From NCBI GenBank assembly GCA_007026445.1, contig VDMD01000001.1, forward strand, positions 1,550,001 through 1,614,000: a DNA stretch of 64,000 bases, written 5' to 3'. The position numbers were made by a program, and so were the translations under genes. This stretch comes from Schizophyllum amplum. Its lineage: Eukaryota; Basidiomycota; Agaricomycetes; Agaricales; Schizophyllaceae. The notes beneath the pieces were generated by a model. It saw nothing but the letters and a program-made list of their open reading frames with translations. It made no database searches and was not told where the DNA came from. This document shows positions 22,178 to 35,709 of this stretch, in pieces (position 1 is the stretch's first letter; every line of letters begins with the position of its first letter).

Positions 22178-25100
22178 CTACATCGTCGGGAATGTCGGTG
22201 GCAGCATCGAGCCTCCATTCGCGGCGTCCCTGGATTGCGGCATCTCCAGGCCGTGCAAGTACGTATCCCATGATTGCATGCTAATACCGTTCGCGTCAAT
22301 AATTCACACAGATGAGACGTGGAAGCAACATACTCAGATGGTAGATGGGACCACATATCAAAGACGTCGTTCATAGGCACTGTTTGCAGTGCGGCGATAT
22401 CAGCTTCGCTCGCCCCTCCCATGGACGGTGTTGCTTGCGCGTGCTGCGTATCCATGTCGAACATTTGATGGTCGGGCCTGCTCGTGAACGGATCGAAACA
22501 GCGCGATGAAGAGAAAGATTGATCAGGAGGCATGGGATTGTGAGTCGCAGCAGTCGCAGGATCGCTCCGCGGGAACAACATGTTATTGACGTTCCAATAC
22601 GTGCTGTCGTCCAAACCGTTCCACATATCGGGCTTGTCGCCTTCGGGTGCTTGAGTCGCAGTGGGCGCTGGCCTCATTGTCGACGGCGAAGGCGCGTCGG
22701 TGCGTGCGGAATTCGACCGAGGCCGCTTCTTCGTGGTGTATTCCGGGTAGGGATTAACCTTCTCCTGCATGTTCATAAGGTTCGTAATTTGGTCCCTAGC
22801 GCACCAAGCCTCAGTATCTGGTGCAAATATCGAAGATGACGCTCACTTGAACCGACCCGCAAGGAACCATCTGCGCTCGCCTTCTTCCAAATATCGCAGG
22901 CAATGGCGCACATACTCCATTTCCCGATTCCGGTCGATCGTCAAACCCATCTTCGACCCTCCCCAAATGTTCATCAAGCAGCATATGGCGCACGTGAAGG
23001 CAGTGACCTGATGCCCGATGTCAGTCGTGAATTACCAGGGTCGCTAGAGTACACTCACGACCATGTCCGACGTCATGATAGACTTCCCCCGCGCCACCTG
23101 CGCCGCAAATATGCGAGAGCATGCTCTCGCTGCATTGTTGCACATGGCAAGAGAAGCGAAAGTAACTGGAGACGATTTGCCGACGAAGGGGCGGTGAATG
23201 AGAATTTGTACATGATAGTAGGTCGCGAAGAGGACCGAGGATTGATTGAAGAACGTAACGTCCTCGCGCTTGGGATCCCAGCGGACTATCGGAATCGTTA
23301 GCGACCACTGCGAAAATGCGGGACACGACTCGACGCACGGTGATCCGGCAGCTTATCCAACCAGTCATTGAGCTCGGAGTCCAAGTCGGCGACGACACGT
23401 TGTTCCCATTCCGGTCCTACGTTCCCCAGTCGTATGCGTGATTTGGCGGTTGTATAGAGCGTGCTGAGAGCGTGCGCCAGGACGTCGGTGATCTTCACGT
23501 AGTGGGCAAAGAAAGCCAGTTTGGAAGGCTTGTGTGCAGGCTGTTTGAAGACTGTATCCGGATTGCCTGTGTCCCAATACTCATCGTCACAGGCGACGGG
23601 GAGATCAGCGTCAATACTGTCGATGATCAAAACTCCGTCGAGTACTATCAGGTGAAGGGCTCACTCGTCGGCTTGTATACATGGTTGCCTTCCCAGAAAA
23701 GAGCTGATGATGCGATCCATGCAGACGAGCGACCTGAGAAGGTGTAAGTCTTCCGTACGTTGTCAGATCAAACTACGGAAGACCTACCAGAATGCTCTAT
23801 TCCAATGCTCGTTGTGAACAAAGTGCGGATCAATCGACTTGCGATGAATGCCCAACTCTTGACAATATCGGATGCTGATGCCCAGTATAGGCCATGCACT
23901 TTGCGGAGCGGAGGTTCCGTATATGCAGGTCAGAAGGATCTGCACATAAATCAGCGAGATTACGATACGAGCAACGTTGCAACACACGCTGTAATATTGT
24001 AGTTCATACACGCTTGGCAGCTTGAACAGAGACTTCCGGCGTATTAAGGGAACTTGACTGAACCTGTAACTGCATGTAAGCCGATGAGGGTGTTTTGCCA
24101 AGGTTGAAGCACGCACCACTTCCAGCCAGCGCTGCGCAAGTCGTCTGAGCCGGGCGCCAGAACACGAGGATCAGCCGAATATCTCGCGGCAGAGGCGCAC
24201 ACCATCAAGACCACTGCGCCAAAGTAGAAGTCACGAAGGTGCAGTTCCTCGCGAAGCAATCTTTCGAAGGTTGGACGATGGAGGACAGGATTGACGGTGT
24301 TGGGCGTCTCAAAATATATGTCGATCAGGTGTCGCAAAAGGTCGTCCTCAGGAAACTCGGAAGGTGCGTAGACGTCTTCCTCACAGCTCGACCGTTCCCA
24401 CTAAACTCAATACGCGATAAACTCCTGCACATCATATCTCAAGGGGGCCCGCACTTACTGGCAAAATGTCCCAGGTGATGTTCTGCACATTGTCCTGGTA
24501 GTGGTTGTAGATGACGCCTTCCTGCTGGGCGTCGTCCTCCTCCGTATCGCACGTTGCCTTGACGTACAGAGCCGTACTCATGAGATGAAATGTACTGGCC
24601 GGTCCGAAGTAGCGGGAATGGCAATCGGTGATGCGCAATGCCTTCATGCTATTGAGGACCTCGGCCTGCTGGCGCTCGTAGTCGTCTTCTCGCTGCGCGT
24701 CCGCGCTAGTGAGATTCGATGAAGGAGAACTGCCGGCAGATGCCGTGCGCAATGACGAGGGGGACGACGAGGAAGCGCTGTCGGTGGCTTTGTTGGCCTT
24801 TTCTGCATGCTGGGTCCCTCTTCAGCGAATGATATGGCGTAGGGCAGATTCTACGCACCATCGTCAACATATTCTCCATCATCTTGATACGCCCCTCAAG
24901 GGCCTCCACATATTCCTTCTGAGGGCCACGACGCTGATTGAAAGTTAGTAAACCCCGTGCATGAACGAGCGGGAAAGCGTACGCGTGAGGGGATCGTGTG
25001 TTCGCAGGGTATGTCAAAACTAACGCAGTTGGTACACCGACCATTGGCCCGTGCGCTATCGCCTATGCTACATTCAACATCTGTCCTGGTTCGACTTTAC

Positions 25101-25210
25101 TAAGACCTACATTTGACCTTGCGCTTGCGACAGTTGTCACAAGCGTGCGGAAGTCTCCTCTTCTTTGATCCTGACAGGGGCGGGCTTCCACCGTCCTCAG
25201 ATGAAGACAT
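22178..25210 (-). CDS. Zn2Cys6 fungal-specific transcription factor (complete)
   Basis: Nuclear regulator, complete paralogue of the gene at 1-1912. It starts MSSSEDGGSPPLSGSKKRRLPHACDNCRKRKVKC, with the third Cys codon of the cluster split by an intron at the same place as in the paralogue, then ARANGRCTNC. The coiled-coil linker is RRGPQKEYVEALEGRIKMME. The fungal_trans domain includes MRHLIDIYFETPNTVNPVLHRPTFERLL, LGISIRYCQELGIHRKS and ACDDEYWDTGNP. A later block, GNVGPEWEQRVVADLDSELNDW, is followed by the QILIHRPFVGK region. The C-terminus (about 22180-22770) is Pro/Ser/Gln-rich and likely activating, ending in SMLPPTFPTM. About eight exons are visible; the stop is at 22178-22180. The target is unknown. 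Confidence 0.92.
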
Positions 25211-25744
25211 AATAGCGTATTTAGGGGAAATCTCCGAGTCCCAGGTTCAAGTTGAGCGAGGTTGCGGTCGTGACAGTCAGATCTAGAAGGCGTGCCGAAC
25301 TGGTCCCGGGCGCTTGCGACATTCGGCCTGCACCGGATGTTCGGGCCGAGAGCAAGTCAGGAGATCTTCGTGACTTCGTCGTCCTGCTGCATTCTTCAAG
25401 GCCCTGCTGCATCGAACCGTCCTGTACACTACGTGGCTATCAGGAAAAATCGTCAGGACAGCTGGTTTTGTATGGACAAAACTGGTTTCTATGTAGCTTT
25501 CAACTCTGTAAGTATGTAAGTAGGGATTGGCCCCGCTTATCTACCAGAAGCTTTTGCCGTGATCGTACGAAGTGCGACTTCCCGGGAATTCAAGGTGCGG
25601 GGCCCGACCATAAGTACATTATTTCCTTGTCATCCGATTCTTCTGGTCATCAAACGATGACTGGCCCTCGCCGGCCGTCAGGACAGCTACGAATGCCTCA
25701 GTCAAGTAAAACGCTGGAAAGTATGGAACCTGCGTACTGTCCCG
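25211..25744. other. Intergenic region upstream of the second regulator
   Basis: This 534-bp stretch runs from the regulator's start to the COG7 stop, both on the minus strand, so it is the regulator's promoter. A forward open frame (25252-25887) overlaps the COG7 3' end antisense and has no motif. Confidence 0.5.
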
Positions 25745-28381
25745 TCATCTCGCCGTCCAGCCCCTCATCTCCGCAACAGACTGGAATATGTCGTCCGGTG
25801 CGCCCTCGAGCAGCAACTTCCGCCCCTGCCCGTTGTCCAACGCCACGTACTGCTTCCACCGCTCCAAATCGTCCGACGCTGTGTTGAGTGCACGAAGTAT
25901 GTTCGAGAGATACTCCAGGTCAGACACCAGCTGCGCCGCTCCTGCCGGCGACAGCTTCGTTATCTGTGGAAGCACGTCGGCGGTGAGATGCAGGACAAGT
26001 GTTTGCCCCAGCGAGGCGAGCCACGCAGATGAGACTGCCTCTGGATCTAGGGCCGCCGGTTTGGGCGGCGCAGCGATAGATGCGCGACGCATGTGCGACG
26101 ACGGAGGCTCGGCCGCGGCTGGCGTCTCAACGAGGCTCTTCAGCATCTCCTGGTCGAGGTTCGGCAGCGTAGCGAGCGAGAACGATAACGCATCGTCATC
26201 AGCGTAGACCTCGAACAGTCGTGGGAGGTTGAGCATGCCCTCCGCGACGCGTTGTACGATGTCGCTGGGCGAGGTAGAGAACGTGGGGACCTGTAAGTCT
26301 GTTCCGGCGACGGTCTGCCTCGCCTTGGGGTCTCCGGGTGCATTCCACAGTGAAGATGATGGGTACGCTGCCAGGTGCTTCTGCAAAGGCGAAAGGATAG
26401 TGCCCTGCAGTGATATCTGACATGCGCGCGCAAGGGAGCCAACAGAGGAACGGGCGTCAAGGAGTAGAGGAGCGGGGGAGCCTGGTGCCGATGCGAATGT
26501 TGAGCGGAAGCCCGGTGTGGGCGGCGGCTGTTGATGGTCGTGAGGTGCTTCCGGGTCGACGCCTTCCAGCAAGGCATGCAGCTCCGCTGAGTTCAACGCG
26601 GACTGCTCCAACATCTGCGCCTCTCCCTTGATCGACGTCAATGGGAAGTGTTCCGGGCTGTCCCTCGCAAGCCGGAACTTTGTCGCGATCTGCGCAAGCT
26701 GAGAACGCAGTTTGGCCTCAAAACCCGTCAGCCTCTCCGACAGCGCGCGGGTCGCCGATAGCAGATGGAGCATCGTTTGGAAGTAATCCCAGTCCTCCTG
26801 CGAGTAGTCCAGGTCCGCGAGGTCGCTTTCGGACACGGTACTTTGCACGGATCGCGTCTTGGCGATGTCGTTGTCGACGCTGGCTGTCCACATGTCGATG
26901 AAAGCCTGGAAATAGCCATCGAGTGCTTGCACCAGTCCCACAGCACCGTATCCGTATGTAAAGCTCGTACATCGGTGTACGCTCTCCTCCGCCGCCCCGA
27001 GCACGTCTACAGACCGCTCGCGCAGAAGACGCGCCTGGTCCCTCTCGTGAGCGCTTTTGCTCGTGATGATGCTATGCAGAGCTTCGTCCAGGATACGTCG
27101 CTCCAACGAGCCGTATTCGGTCTGAAACTGTAGGAACGGCTGAAAGAGCTCTTGGTCCCAATCAAGATCTTCCGCATTCAGCGACTTGGCGACACCTAAC
27201 CCGCTCGTGGACGGCCTAGCACCTGGCCTCCAGGATATAGACATACGGCTGGAGCGGCGCCGATGCACCCCGGATCGAGCTGGGGGGGAATTAGCTGGGT
27301 CTGGGGACGCCTCGGGTGTAGCGGAATAGCGAATTTTTTCGAAGACCTTCTCTACGCTGCCTGCAAATTCCTCCGTCGTCTTGAAGACAGTGATGAGCTC
27401 TCTGAGTGATGAGTCGCCGTTCTGTGCGACGAGGCCCGACAGACGCTGAGAATATGTGGGTTGCAGGGATGAGAGGACGGAGGTGAAGAGGCCAGACAGG
27501 GATTGCGCGGGATCCGGGAAAATGGCCGGTATCGTCGTACGCTCTTGATTGAGCAAATTAAGTAGGCTTGCGTACCACCTCTGGAGGAAGGTCGCAAAGG
27601 TCGTGGCCATGGGGTCGTTCCGTGTCACTTCGCCGCAGTCCGACATCTTGGCCTCCTGCCAGGCGCTCGTGTGGGGACTTCGCTTCGAGCCATTGTAGTA
27701 GTTCCTGAACTCCGACTCCCGCTGGATGTGCGCGAAGATGGAGAAGTAATGGCGGCATGTCGGTAAGTCCTGCGCGTTGATCGCGGATACAAGGGCGGAG
27801 CTGAGTGAAGCTTCCAGTTGGTTTTGCAGGTTGACCATGAGCGTACGTCGCGGATCGTACTCGGGCGTGTTCTGGAAGACGACCATGCTCTTGTTGGCCT
27901 CCGACAGGCGTTCAGCAGCCTTCGCGTAGTTCTGCTCCGCTAATAGCGACGTGACTTCCAGTTCAAGCGTGCTCCAGCTCTCCGCCTCGCGCAGCACCTC
28001 GCGGGCTTCCTCCATATTGCGCTTCATGGTGTCGAGGGTCTTCAGATGATCGAGCGCGGTGCTTGTCGCGGGGGGCACGACACTCTTCGATCGCTGGCGG
28101 ACTTGGAGGAGCGCGCTCTGGAGGGAGACAGCGCCATCGCGCATAAAGTGCAAGTCATAGGTAAGACGGGGAACCCCGCGAGATACATCGTCGATAATGC
28201 GCTCGAGCTGGAAGGAGGTGTCCTCGCAGGCGATGTCGAGGGACGCGACGAGCCCAGTAACGCGCTGATCGAGTTCTGTCAAGCCGGGGACGTCGGAGTC
28301 TTCGCCACCGTCGAGCACGTCGTTAATCCAGGACACCACATCGTCGTACTCTTCCAGCGACGCTATAGTCTCGGTCGACAT
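25745..28381 (-). CDS. COG7: Conserved oligomeric Golgi complex subunit 7
   Basis: Subunit of lobe B of the COG tethering complex, acting in retrograde intra-Golgi vesicle transport. It is a single uninterrupted frame of 878 codons, rare in this intron-rich window. The N-terminal part (about residues 60-190) is heptad-rich: the FMRDGAVSLQSALLQVRQRS region, HLKTLDTMKRNMEEAREVLREAESW, EQNYAKAAERLSEANKSM. This is typical of COG subunits. The rest is helical with family-like segments such as YYNGSKRSPHTSAW, FLQRWYASLLNLLNQE, and the end VALDNGQGRKLLLEGAPDDI. A Ser/Arg loop near residues 370-400 (RSGVHRRRSSRMSISWRP) may be disordered. Its length fits the usual 750-900 aa. It is divergent from ERO1. 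Confidence 0.88.
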   Translation of the reverse strand: MSTETIASLEEYDDVVSWINDVLDGGEDSDVPGLTELDQRVTGLVASLDIACEDTSFQLERIIDDVSRGVPRLTYDLHFMRDGAVSLQSALLQVRQRSKSVVPPATSTALDHLKTLDTMKRNMEEAREVLREAESWSTLELEVTSLLAEQNYAKAAERLSEANKSMVVFQNTPEYDPRRTLMVNLQNQLEASLSSALVSAINAQDLPTCRHYFSIFAHIQRESEFRNYYNGSKRSPHTSAWQEAKMSDCGEVTRNDPMATTFATFLQRWYASLLNLLNQERTTIPAIFPDPAQSLSGLFTSVLSSLQPTYSQRLSGLVAQNGDSSLRELITVFKTTEEFAGSVEKVFEKIRYSATPEASPDPANSPPARSGVHRRRSSRMSISWRPGARPSTSGLGVAKSLNAEDLDWDQELFQPFLQFQTEYGSLERRILDEALHSIITSKSAHERDQARLLRERSVDVLGAAEESVHRCTSFTYGYGAVGLVQALDGYFQAFIDMWTASVDNDIAKTRSVQSTVSESDLADLDYSQEDWDYFQTMLHLLSATRALSERLTGFEAKLRSQLAQIATKFRLARDSPEHFPLTSIKGEAQMLEQSALNSAELHALLEGVDPEAPHDHQQPPPTPGFRSTFASAPGSPAPLLLDARSSVGSLARACQISLQGTILSPLQKHLAAYPSSSLWNAPGDPKARQTVAGTDLQVPTFSTSPSDIVQRVAEGMLNLPRLFEVYADDDALSFSLATLPNLDQEMLKSLVETPAAAEPPSSHMRRASIAAPPKPAALDPEAVSSAWLASLGQTLVLHLTADVLPQITKLSPAGAAQLVSDLEYLSNILRALNTASDDLERWKQYVALDNGQGRKLLLEGAPDDIFQSVAEMRGWTAR

Positions 28382-28750
28382 GAAGGCAAGCAGGAAGGCG
28401 CGCCGACGTCGAGCGGCGCCGCCATGGGCGCGCTCGGTTCCCGGGCCGAATCTTCCGTGCGGCGTCGCTCAAAATCTACTGCGAGAGGCTGAAGATTTCT
28501 GTGGTCGCCCGCAAAGGCCTTTCGATACACTCGTTGTGCGGGCTTCGGCAGGCTGGGCTGGCCATCGTCGATGGCGGCGGCGAGATCCTTCTCGGCTCGT
28601 GGTCACGTGGTCGGACATTACGCATCGACGTGGCCATTGTTCTCTTACACGTCTTGCATCTTACTAGCACCATAAATTATTGCCCTGCTCGCCCTGCACC
28701 CCTTTCTACCATCATTTCACTTGCGCCCCCACAACACAATAGCGCGCACT
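28382..28750. promoter_or_regulatory. Bidirectional promoter between COG7 and ERO1
   Basis: This 369-bp spacer separates two divergent secretory-pathway genes. It contains a CCACGTGACC-type E-box core near 28600-28610, visible as GGTCACGTGG. Unfolded-protein-response control is plausible for ERO1, but no unambiguous UPRE was found. Confidence 0.4.
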
Positions 28751-30858
28751 ATGCAGGGAAACACACTCTGTCGCGCCCTGCGACTCGCGCTCGCCTTTCA
28801 GGCCTTGTCCCTCGGCGCCTGCTCGTCCTTGGGCTCAGATTCATTCCTCACGGACAACCTCGTCCGTAAAGACCAGGTGCAGAGCGTTCTTGAGCGCCAG
28901 CCCGCGCAGGAGATATGCGAGAACTCGGTGGTGCGTCCCCTCCCCGATCGCCAGCCGCCCCCGCTGACTGATGGGGGATCAGCCTACAGGCCCGATAGAA
29001 ACCACGCTCTGCGACTACGAGACAGTGGAGAGCGTCACGGACCAGCTGTACGCAGACTTGCATGAGCTCGTCAGTAAGCCATTCTTCAAGTACTTCCAGG
29101 TTAGTTTATGCGTTTGTTCAGGTGTCGAAGTGGCTGAACGCGTCTGTAGGCCGACCTGTACCGCGAGTGTCCGTTCTGGCCAGACGATGGTCAATGCAAT
29201 CAGGCCAGCTGCTCGATCACGTCGCTGGATGAGGTGCGTCCCTTCGGTGCCCTTGCTCCGCCGTTACTAAGAGGTTCTTGCAGAGCGACGTGCCCGAAAA
29301 GTTCAGAGCCAAGGTATTGAGTCAAGTATCATCTGTAAATGAAGTGAGTGCATCAATTAAGGAGTCAGCGTTCTCACTGACGCGTCGCGCAGGTCCACAA
29401 GCTACCAGGATGTTACTACCGCGACACCGACTTCTGCTACCTAGACGATGATACAGGTGCGTCAATCCTATACTTCTGTTGACTTGTGAGCTTACATCAC
29501 TCTAGAGGGTGAATACTACGACCTCTCACAGATACCTGAGAGGTACACCGGCTATTCTGGCGAAGACGCCCGAAGGATATGGCGCGCAATCTACGAGGAG
29601 AATTGCTTCGGCGTCTCCGAGCTCAACCTCATGAAGAGCAAGAACCCCGCACCCGTCACCCTTCCCGATACCATGACCGACCCGTTCAAGGACGAGAACG
29701 GCTCGATTGACGAGTCCGAGCAATGCCTCGAGAAGAAGGTCTACTACAAGATTATATCTGGTTCGTTCATATCCCGCGCGACCCGACCGTCGCTCATCCC
29801 ACGCAGGCCTTCATGCTTCTATCTCGACGCACATATGCTACGAGTCTCTCAACAAGGAGACGGGAGAATGGGTACGTCTTCCGTCCGCGTGTCCCTTGCT
29901 TCGTTAGCTGACCTCGAGCGCGTTCAGGGACCGGACCTGCAATGCTATGTTAATCGCATAGCGTCGCACCCCGAACGGCTGCAATACATTTACTTCAACA
30001 CGGTCCTGATGCTGCGCGCCGTCGCGCGGCTAGGACCGTACCTTGAGGCATACGACTATTGCGCCTTCTCCAATGCAGAGGACGACGAAGATACCCTCAC
30101 CAAACTCAATGGCGTCATATCTACGGCGCAGACAGTGGGTAGATTCGACGAGACAGTCCTGTTCCGCGGAGAGAACGCGAACGTATGTTCTACAATCTCT
30201 CAGCAGCTAAGGTCGTACTGAACATCCGGCTCAGATTTTGAAAGAAGAGTTCAAGAGCCACTTCCGCAACGTCACGCGCATCATGGACTGCACAGGGTGC
30301 GACAAGTGCCGTCTCTGGGGCAAGGTCCAGACTATGGGCGTGGCTACTGCGATGAAGATCTTGTTCGAGTTGGACGAGACCGCCCTTAAGTGAGCAAACC
30401 TTCGCTATCGCGACTGTGTATTGATTGATCACGCGCAGCCCCAATGCGAACGCCGGCCTGCTGACGCGCCAGGAGGTCGTCGCCCTCATCAACACACTGC
30501 ACCGATTTGCCGAGTCCTTGTACGCGACCAATGTATTCCGCGAGCTGTGGCAGCGGACGGACGAGGATGAGTCGGAGAAGCTCATTTCAGAAGCCGAGCG
30601 TGCTGCCAAGGTACGCGCTTCACACCGAAAACTATGTCCGTGTACTCATGATAGCGACAGCCCCGAGCATCACCCGCTGTTGGGAGCAGGTTTGCCCCAG
30701 GCGGTCTATGGGCGCACATCTTCCGCATATGCAGGGAGAGTACGATGGACTGTGCAGGGTACATCGCAGGAGTATGGCGGGATGCCGTACGCACCATGCA
30801 GTCGGTCTTCGCGCCAGGAGCGAAGAAGCAGGGGCCTGGCTTCAGTACAGAGCTGTAA
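28751..30858 (+). CDS. ERO1: Endoplasmic reticulum oxidoreductin 1
   Basis: FAD-dependent sulfhydryl oxidase that re-oxidises protein disulfide isomerase in the ER lumen. A signal peptide is seen ([19 protein letters not shown]). Exon 1 ends CENSV and joins [17 protein letters not shown]. The shuttle Cys pair CNQASC lies at 29195-29212, after [10 protein letters not shown]. Then come the [39 protein letters not shown] block and the [14 protein letters not shown] region. The active-site CTGCDKC is at 30289-30309, inside [18 protein letters not shown]. About ten introns are present. The last exon adds a hydrophilic tail ending in [11 protein letters not shown], with the stop at 30856-30858. No HDEL-type retention motif is present, as is usual for fungal ERO1. 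Confidence 0.95.
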
Positions 30859-31072
30859 CACGATATTTGTAGATGTTTGGACTCGTGGGGTCGTGGCAAG
30901 CGGATGCCATTCCAAGACATTGTCGATCGCTTCATCACTTGTCCGGATCCATAACTTCACACAAACCGGTGCACGGCGAGAGTCGACCTTTCCCTGCTGC
31001 CTTTATACTTCTTCCTCTTCGTCGTCGCTGTCGACGGTGTCCATGTCGTAGTTGCGGCTGTGCCCCGATATC

Positions 31073-32917
31073 ATGATTGTCCTCGCCGCCGAAGACCAGC
31101 AAGCCAAGCAAGACCCATATGTCGCAGAGCCGACCGTGCGCTTCCCGGAGCCTGTGGCCGGCAGATCCAGCACCCCCTCCACGCTCTCGACGCTCCCGGA
31201 CTACGAGACCTCGCAGGCGCAGCTGCTGCTCCAGCTCAGCAATACTCCCCCGCGGCGGCGGAGCTTCCCCTGGCCTCAGCCGTCCCTCAAATCCAATCGC
31301 TGGCGCCGGGCGCTGCTATACGGCCTCGCACTCTATGTGTTCCTTACCATCGTCGTCGGCGTCCCCCTCATCGTCACGGTATGTATAGCACTTCGCGTCA
31401 TGACCTGGAGCTGAATGAGGAACTGCAGCAATTGCGAAGACCGGTGCACCGCCCTCGTCCGCCGCCGTGGGAGGATACGGAAGAGACGACGTCGCTGCTC
31501 GATCTTGCCCGCGTCGGTCTCGTGCTGGCCGGCGATAGCGAGGGATACGTATGCAACAACTGGACGATGTCGGAGGACGCAAACTTGGAAAAATACCGAG
31601 CCAGGTGCGTTTCCTAGGTGGCGATCGGACGCATGACGCTGAAGAGGCCCCTTCAGCTTGTCACATTCATACTCCCCCTCTGGGTCTATCTCCCTCAGCT
31701 CCAATGCCAGCGAATCTAATTTCGTGGGCACAACTGGAGCGCTGTGGGTGGACATGAACCCTGACACGTCGGCGACCGATATCGTGCTCACGGTAGATGT
31801 TGTCGCTTCAAGTGATTACCTTCGCCACATGGTCCACGTCTGCTTCGGCGACTCTGGGAACGACAGAGGCGCAGCCATCTACGTATGCCAAGTTTCGTTT
31901 TGCCTGCCAGCGAGTATGCGGCTGACAGCATGCCAGGTTCCCAGCCACCTCTCCTCTTCTGATTCTGTCGATGTGCAAATCCACCTTCTCTATCCCACCT
32001 CCCCCTCCCTTGAAATCAAGAACCTCGTTACAGCGCTGCCGCTGTACACTCAAACATTTGATAACCTGAGTCCGAGCGTGGCTTTCGATACGCTGAACGT
32101 CTACGGATCCCGCGCAGATATATGGTGCGATGTAAGCTCGGCCTTCGTTCTCCCCATTTTGTGACGTGCTGATTTAGCCTTTTAGAGCGTGCGGGCGCGC
32201 AAGATATCAGTCCAAACGTCGCTCGGATCGATCGGCGGGAATTTCAATGTCACACAATCGTTGAAGCTTGACACTATCGAAGCGTGAGTGCCAGCGCTAC
32301 CTCTGCACAGCGCGACTGCTGATAGTTCCTAGACCTATTACTGGCAACTTGACCCTCACGCAGGTGTGCGGCGAGGAGCCGACAACCGTAGCCCTGTACA
32401 CCGGGAATAGGTCAGTGATTCTACCTCTGATTCGTGCCTCCCTGTACCAATGTGTATCCCCAGCGAGATCAATGCGAATGTGACGCTCTACGCCGAAGTC
32501 TCAAATTCGAACGACCCTCCCCCGGCGTATATGTTGGATGTGAAAACCTTCAACGACACCCTTCTGCTGGACATTGCCTACGACCCGGTGACGCCCAACG
32601 CGCGATTGGACCTGCACGCCCAGAACAACCTGGCTGAATCGACGGTCTACTTGGATCCGAAGTTTGAGGGCACTTTTGATGTGCAGACCAAACTATCGTC
32701 TGCGGAGGTGTGGGAAGGGGACACGACGTCCGCGGAGTCGCGCCACGGGCAGGAGCAGCGGACGTTCATATACGACACCAGGTCCGCGACGCGAAGGAAG
32801 GGGTGGGTGGGATGGGGCAGCCGGCCTGCGGACAAGTGGCGACCAGATCAAGGCCACATTGACGTGGTCTCGTCGTATAGCCCTGTTTATCTGCGGTCTC
32901 GTGCTGGTGACCCGTGA
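31073..32917 (+). CDS. Unknown type II membrane protein with beta-rich extracellular part
   Basis: The family is widespread in mushroom-forming fungi as hypothetical proteins and I cannot give a function. The start at 31073 gives MIVLAAEDQQAKQDPYV. A short cytoplasmic N-terminus is followed by a basic patch (SNRWRR) and one membrane helix at residues about 80-102 (ALLYGLALYVFLTIVVGVPL). The positive-inside rule places the remainder outside or in the lumen. That part spans about seven exons, has several N-glycosylation sequons (NVTQS, NLTLT, NVTLY) and Gly/Ser/Thr-rich beta-like repeats such as VQTSLGSIGGNFNVTQSLKLDTIEA. These resemble the fungal DUF7330-type domain; that name is from memory. 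The stop is at 32915-32917. Confidence 0.72.
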
Positions 32918-33160
32918 TGGGACCGTTTATTGTGTACTTACTACCGAGCTTTGCTGGCATCTGTACCACTGTAACATACTACATATATTTTCTAGCGGTA
33001 ATGGCATGCGTATTCAAGTTAACTGTACGTCTTCGGGCACCGGTCAGACTTGCCACTGCCTGCGGACATGGAATTCTCGAGACTAGTGAGGGCTGGACGC
33101 AAGGGTTGTACTGCCTGGGTCGAGTGCGGACGTCCGATGGAACCGAGTCGGAAGGACCTG

Positions 33161-33198
33161 CAGCGGTGGTTTATGGAATAAAATTCCATAAACCGCTG
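33161..33198. repeat. Inverted repeat, possible hairpin
   Basis: Arms GGTTTATGGAAT and ATTCCATAAACC face each other across an AAA centre. They extend outward to CAGC/GCTG if a 3-nt GGT bulge is allowed on the left. It lies 535 bp upstream of the ATP sulfurylase ATG. It could be a protein-binding palindrome or a small transposon relic; no target duplication was identified. Confidence 0.55.
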
Positions 33199-33635
33199 GT
33201 GACTCCTTGCGCTGCACACCTGGGGCGCCCCTGGCATATGGTGGGCGCTGCCGCCAGCAATGAGGAGCATGCTTCGACGGCCAGCAAGGACCCCAGCAAA
33301 GTGCCAGCGAACGGGTGGCACCGTATCGAATCGACTGTCAATTCGTGAAAGATAATCGAGATGGGCCAGCAGGCGCGGGAAAGTCGAACATGGGTCACGT
33401 TGCTGTCAGTGATGGATTGGATCATTTGCGGAGGTGTGTGGCTGGTGATGGCTCTCATCCCCGTTCCATTGTTGGCCGCGCTGCCCGCCTCTGACATGGG
33501 CGCCGCGCTTCTGCGTCCTGCGGGCCAATCGCGCGCCAGCAGACTTTTGGGAATACAGCACTTTTCACCCGACGCATTCCAATTTTTACGGAAACCGCTC
33601 CTCATGATGGCGTGATCGTGACCCATCGTCCGCGC

Positions 33636-33642
33636 TATATAA
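33636..33642 (+). promoter_or_regulatory. TATA box of ATP sulfurylase
   Basis: TATATAA, 91 bp before the ATG at 33733, followed by a pyrimidine-rich leader. Confidence 0.6.

Positions 33643-35709
<2,067 letters not shown>

Noticed and set aside
25252..25887. Forward open frame of 211 codons
   Set aside because: It overlaps the COG7 3' end antisense and the regulator promoter, and has low-complexity composition.
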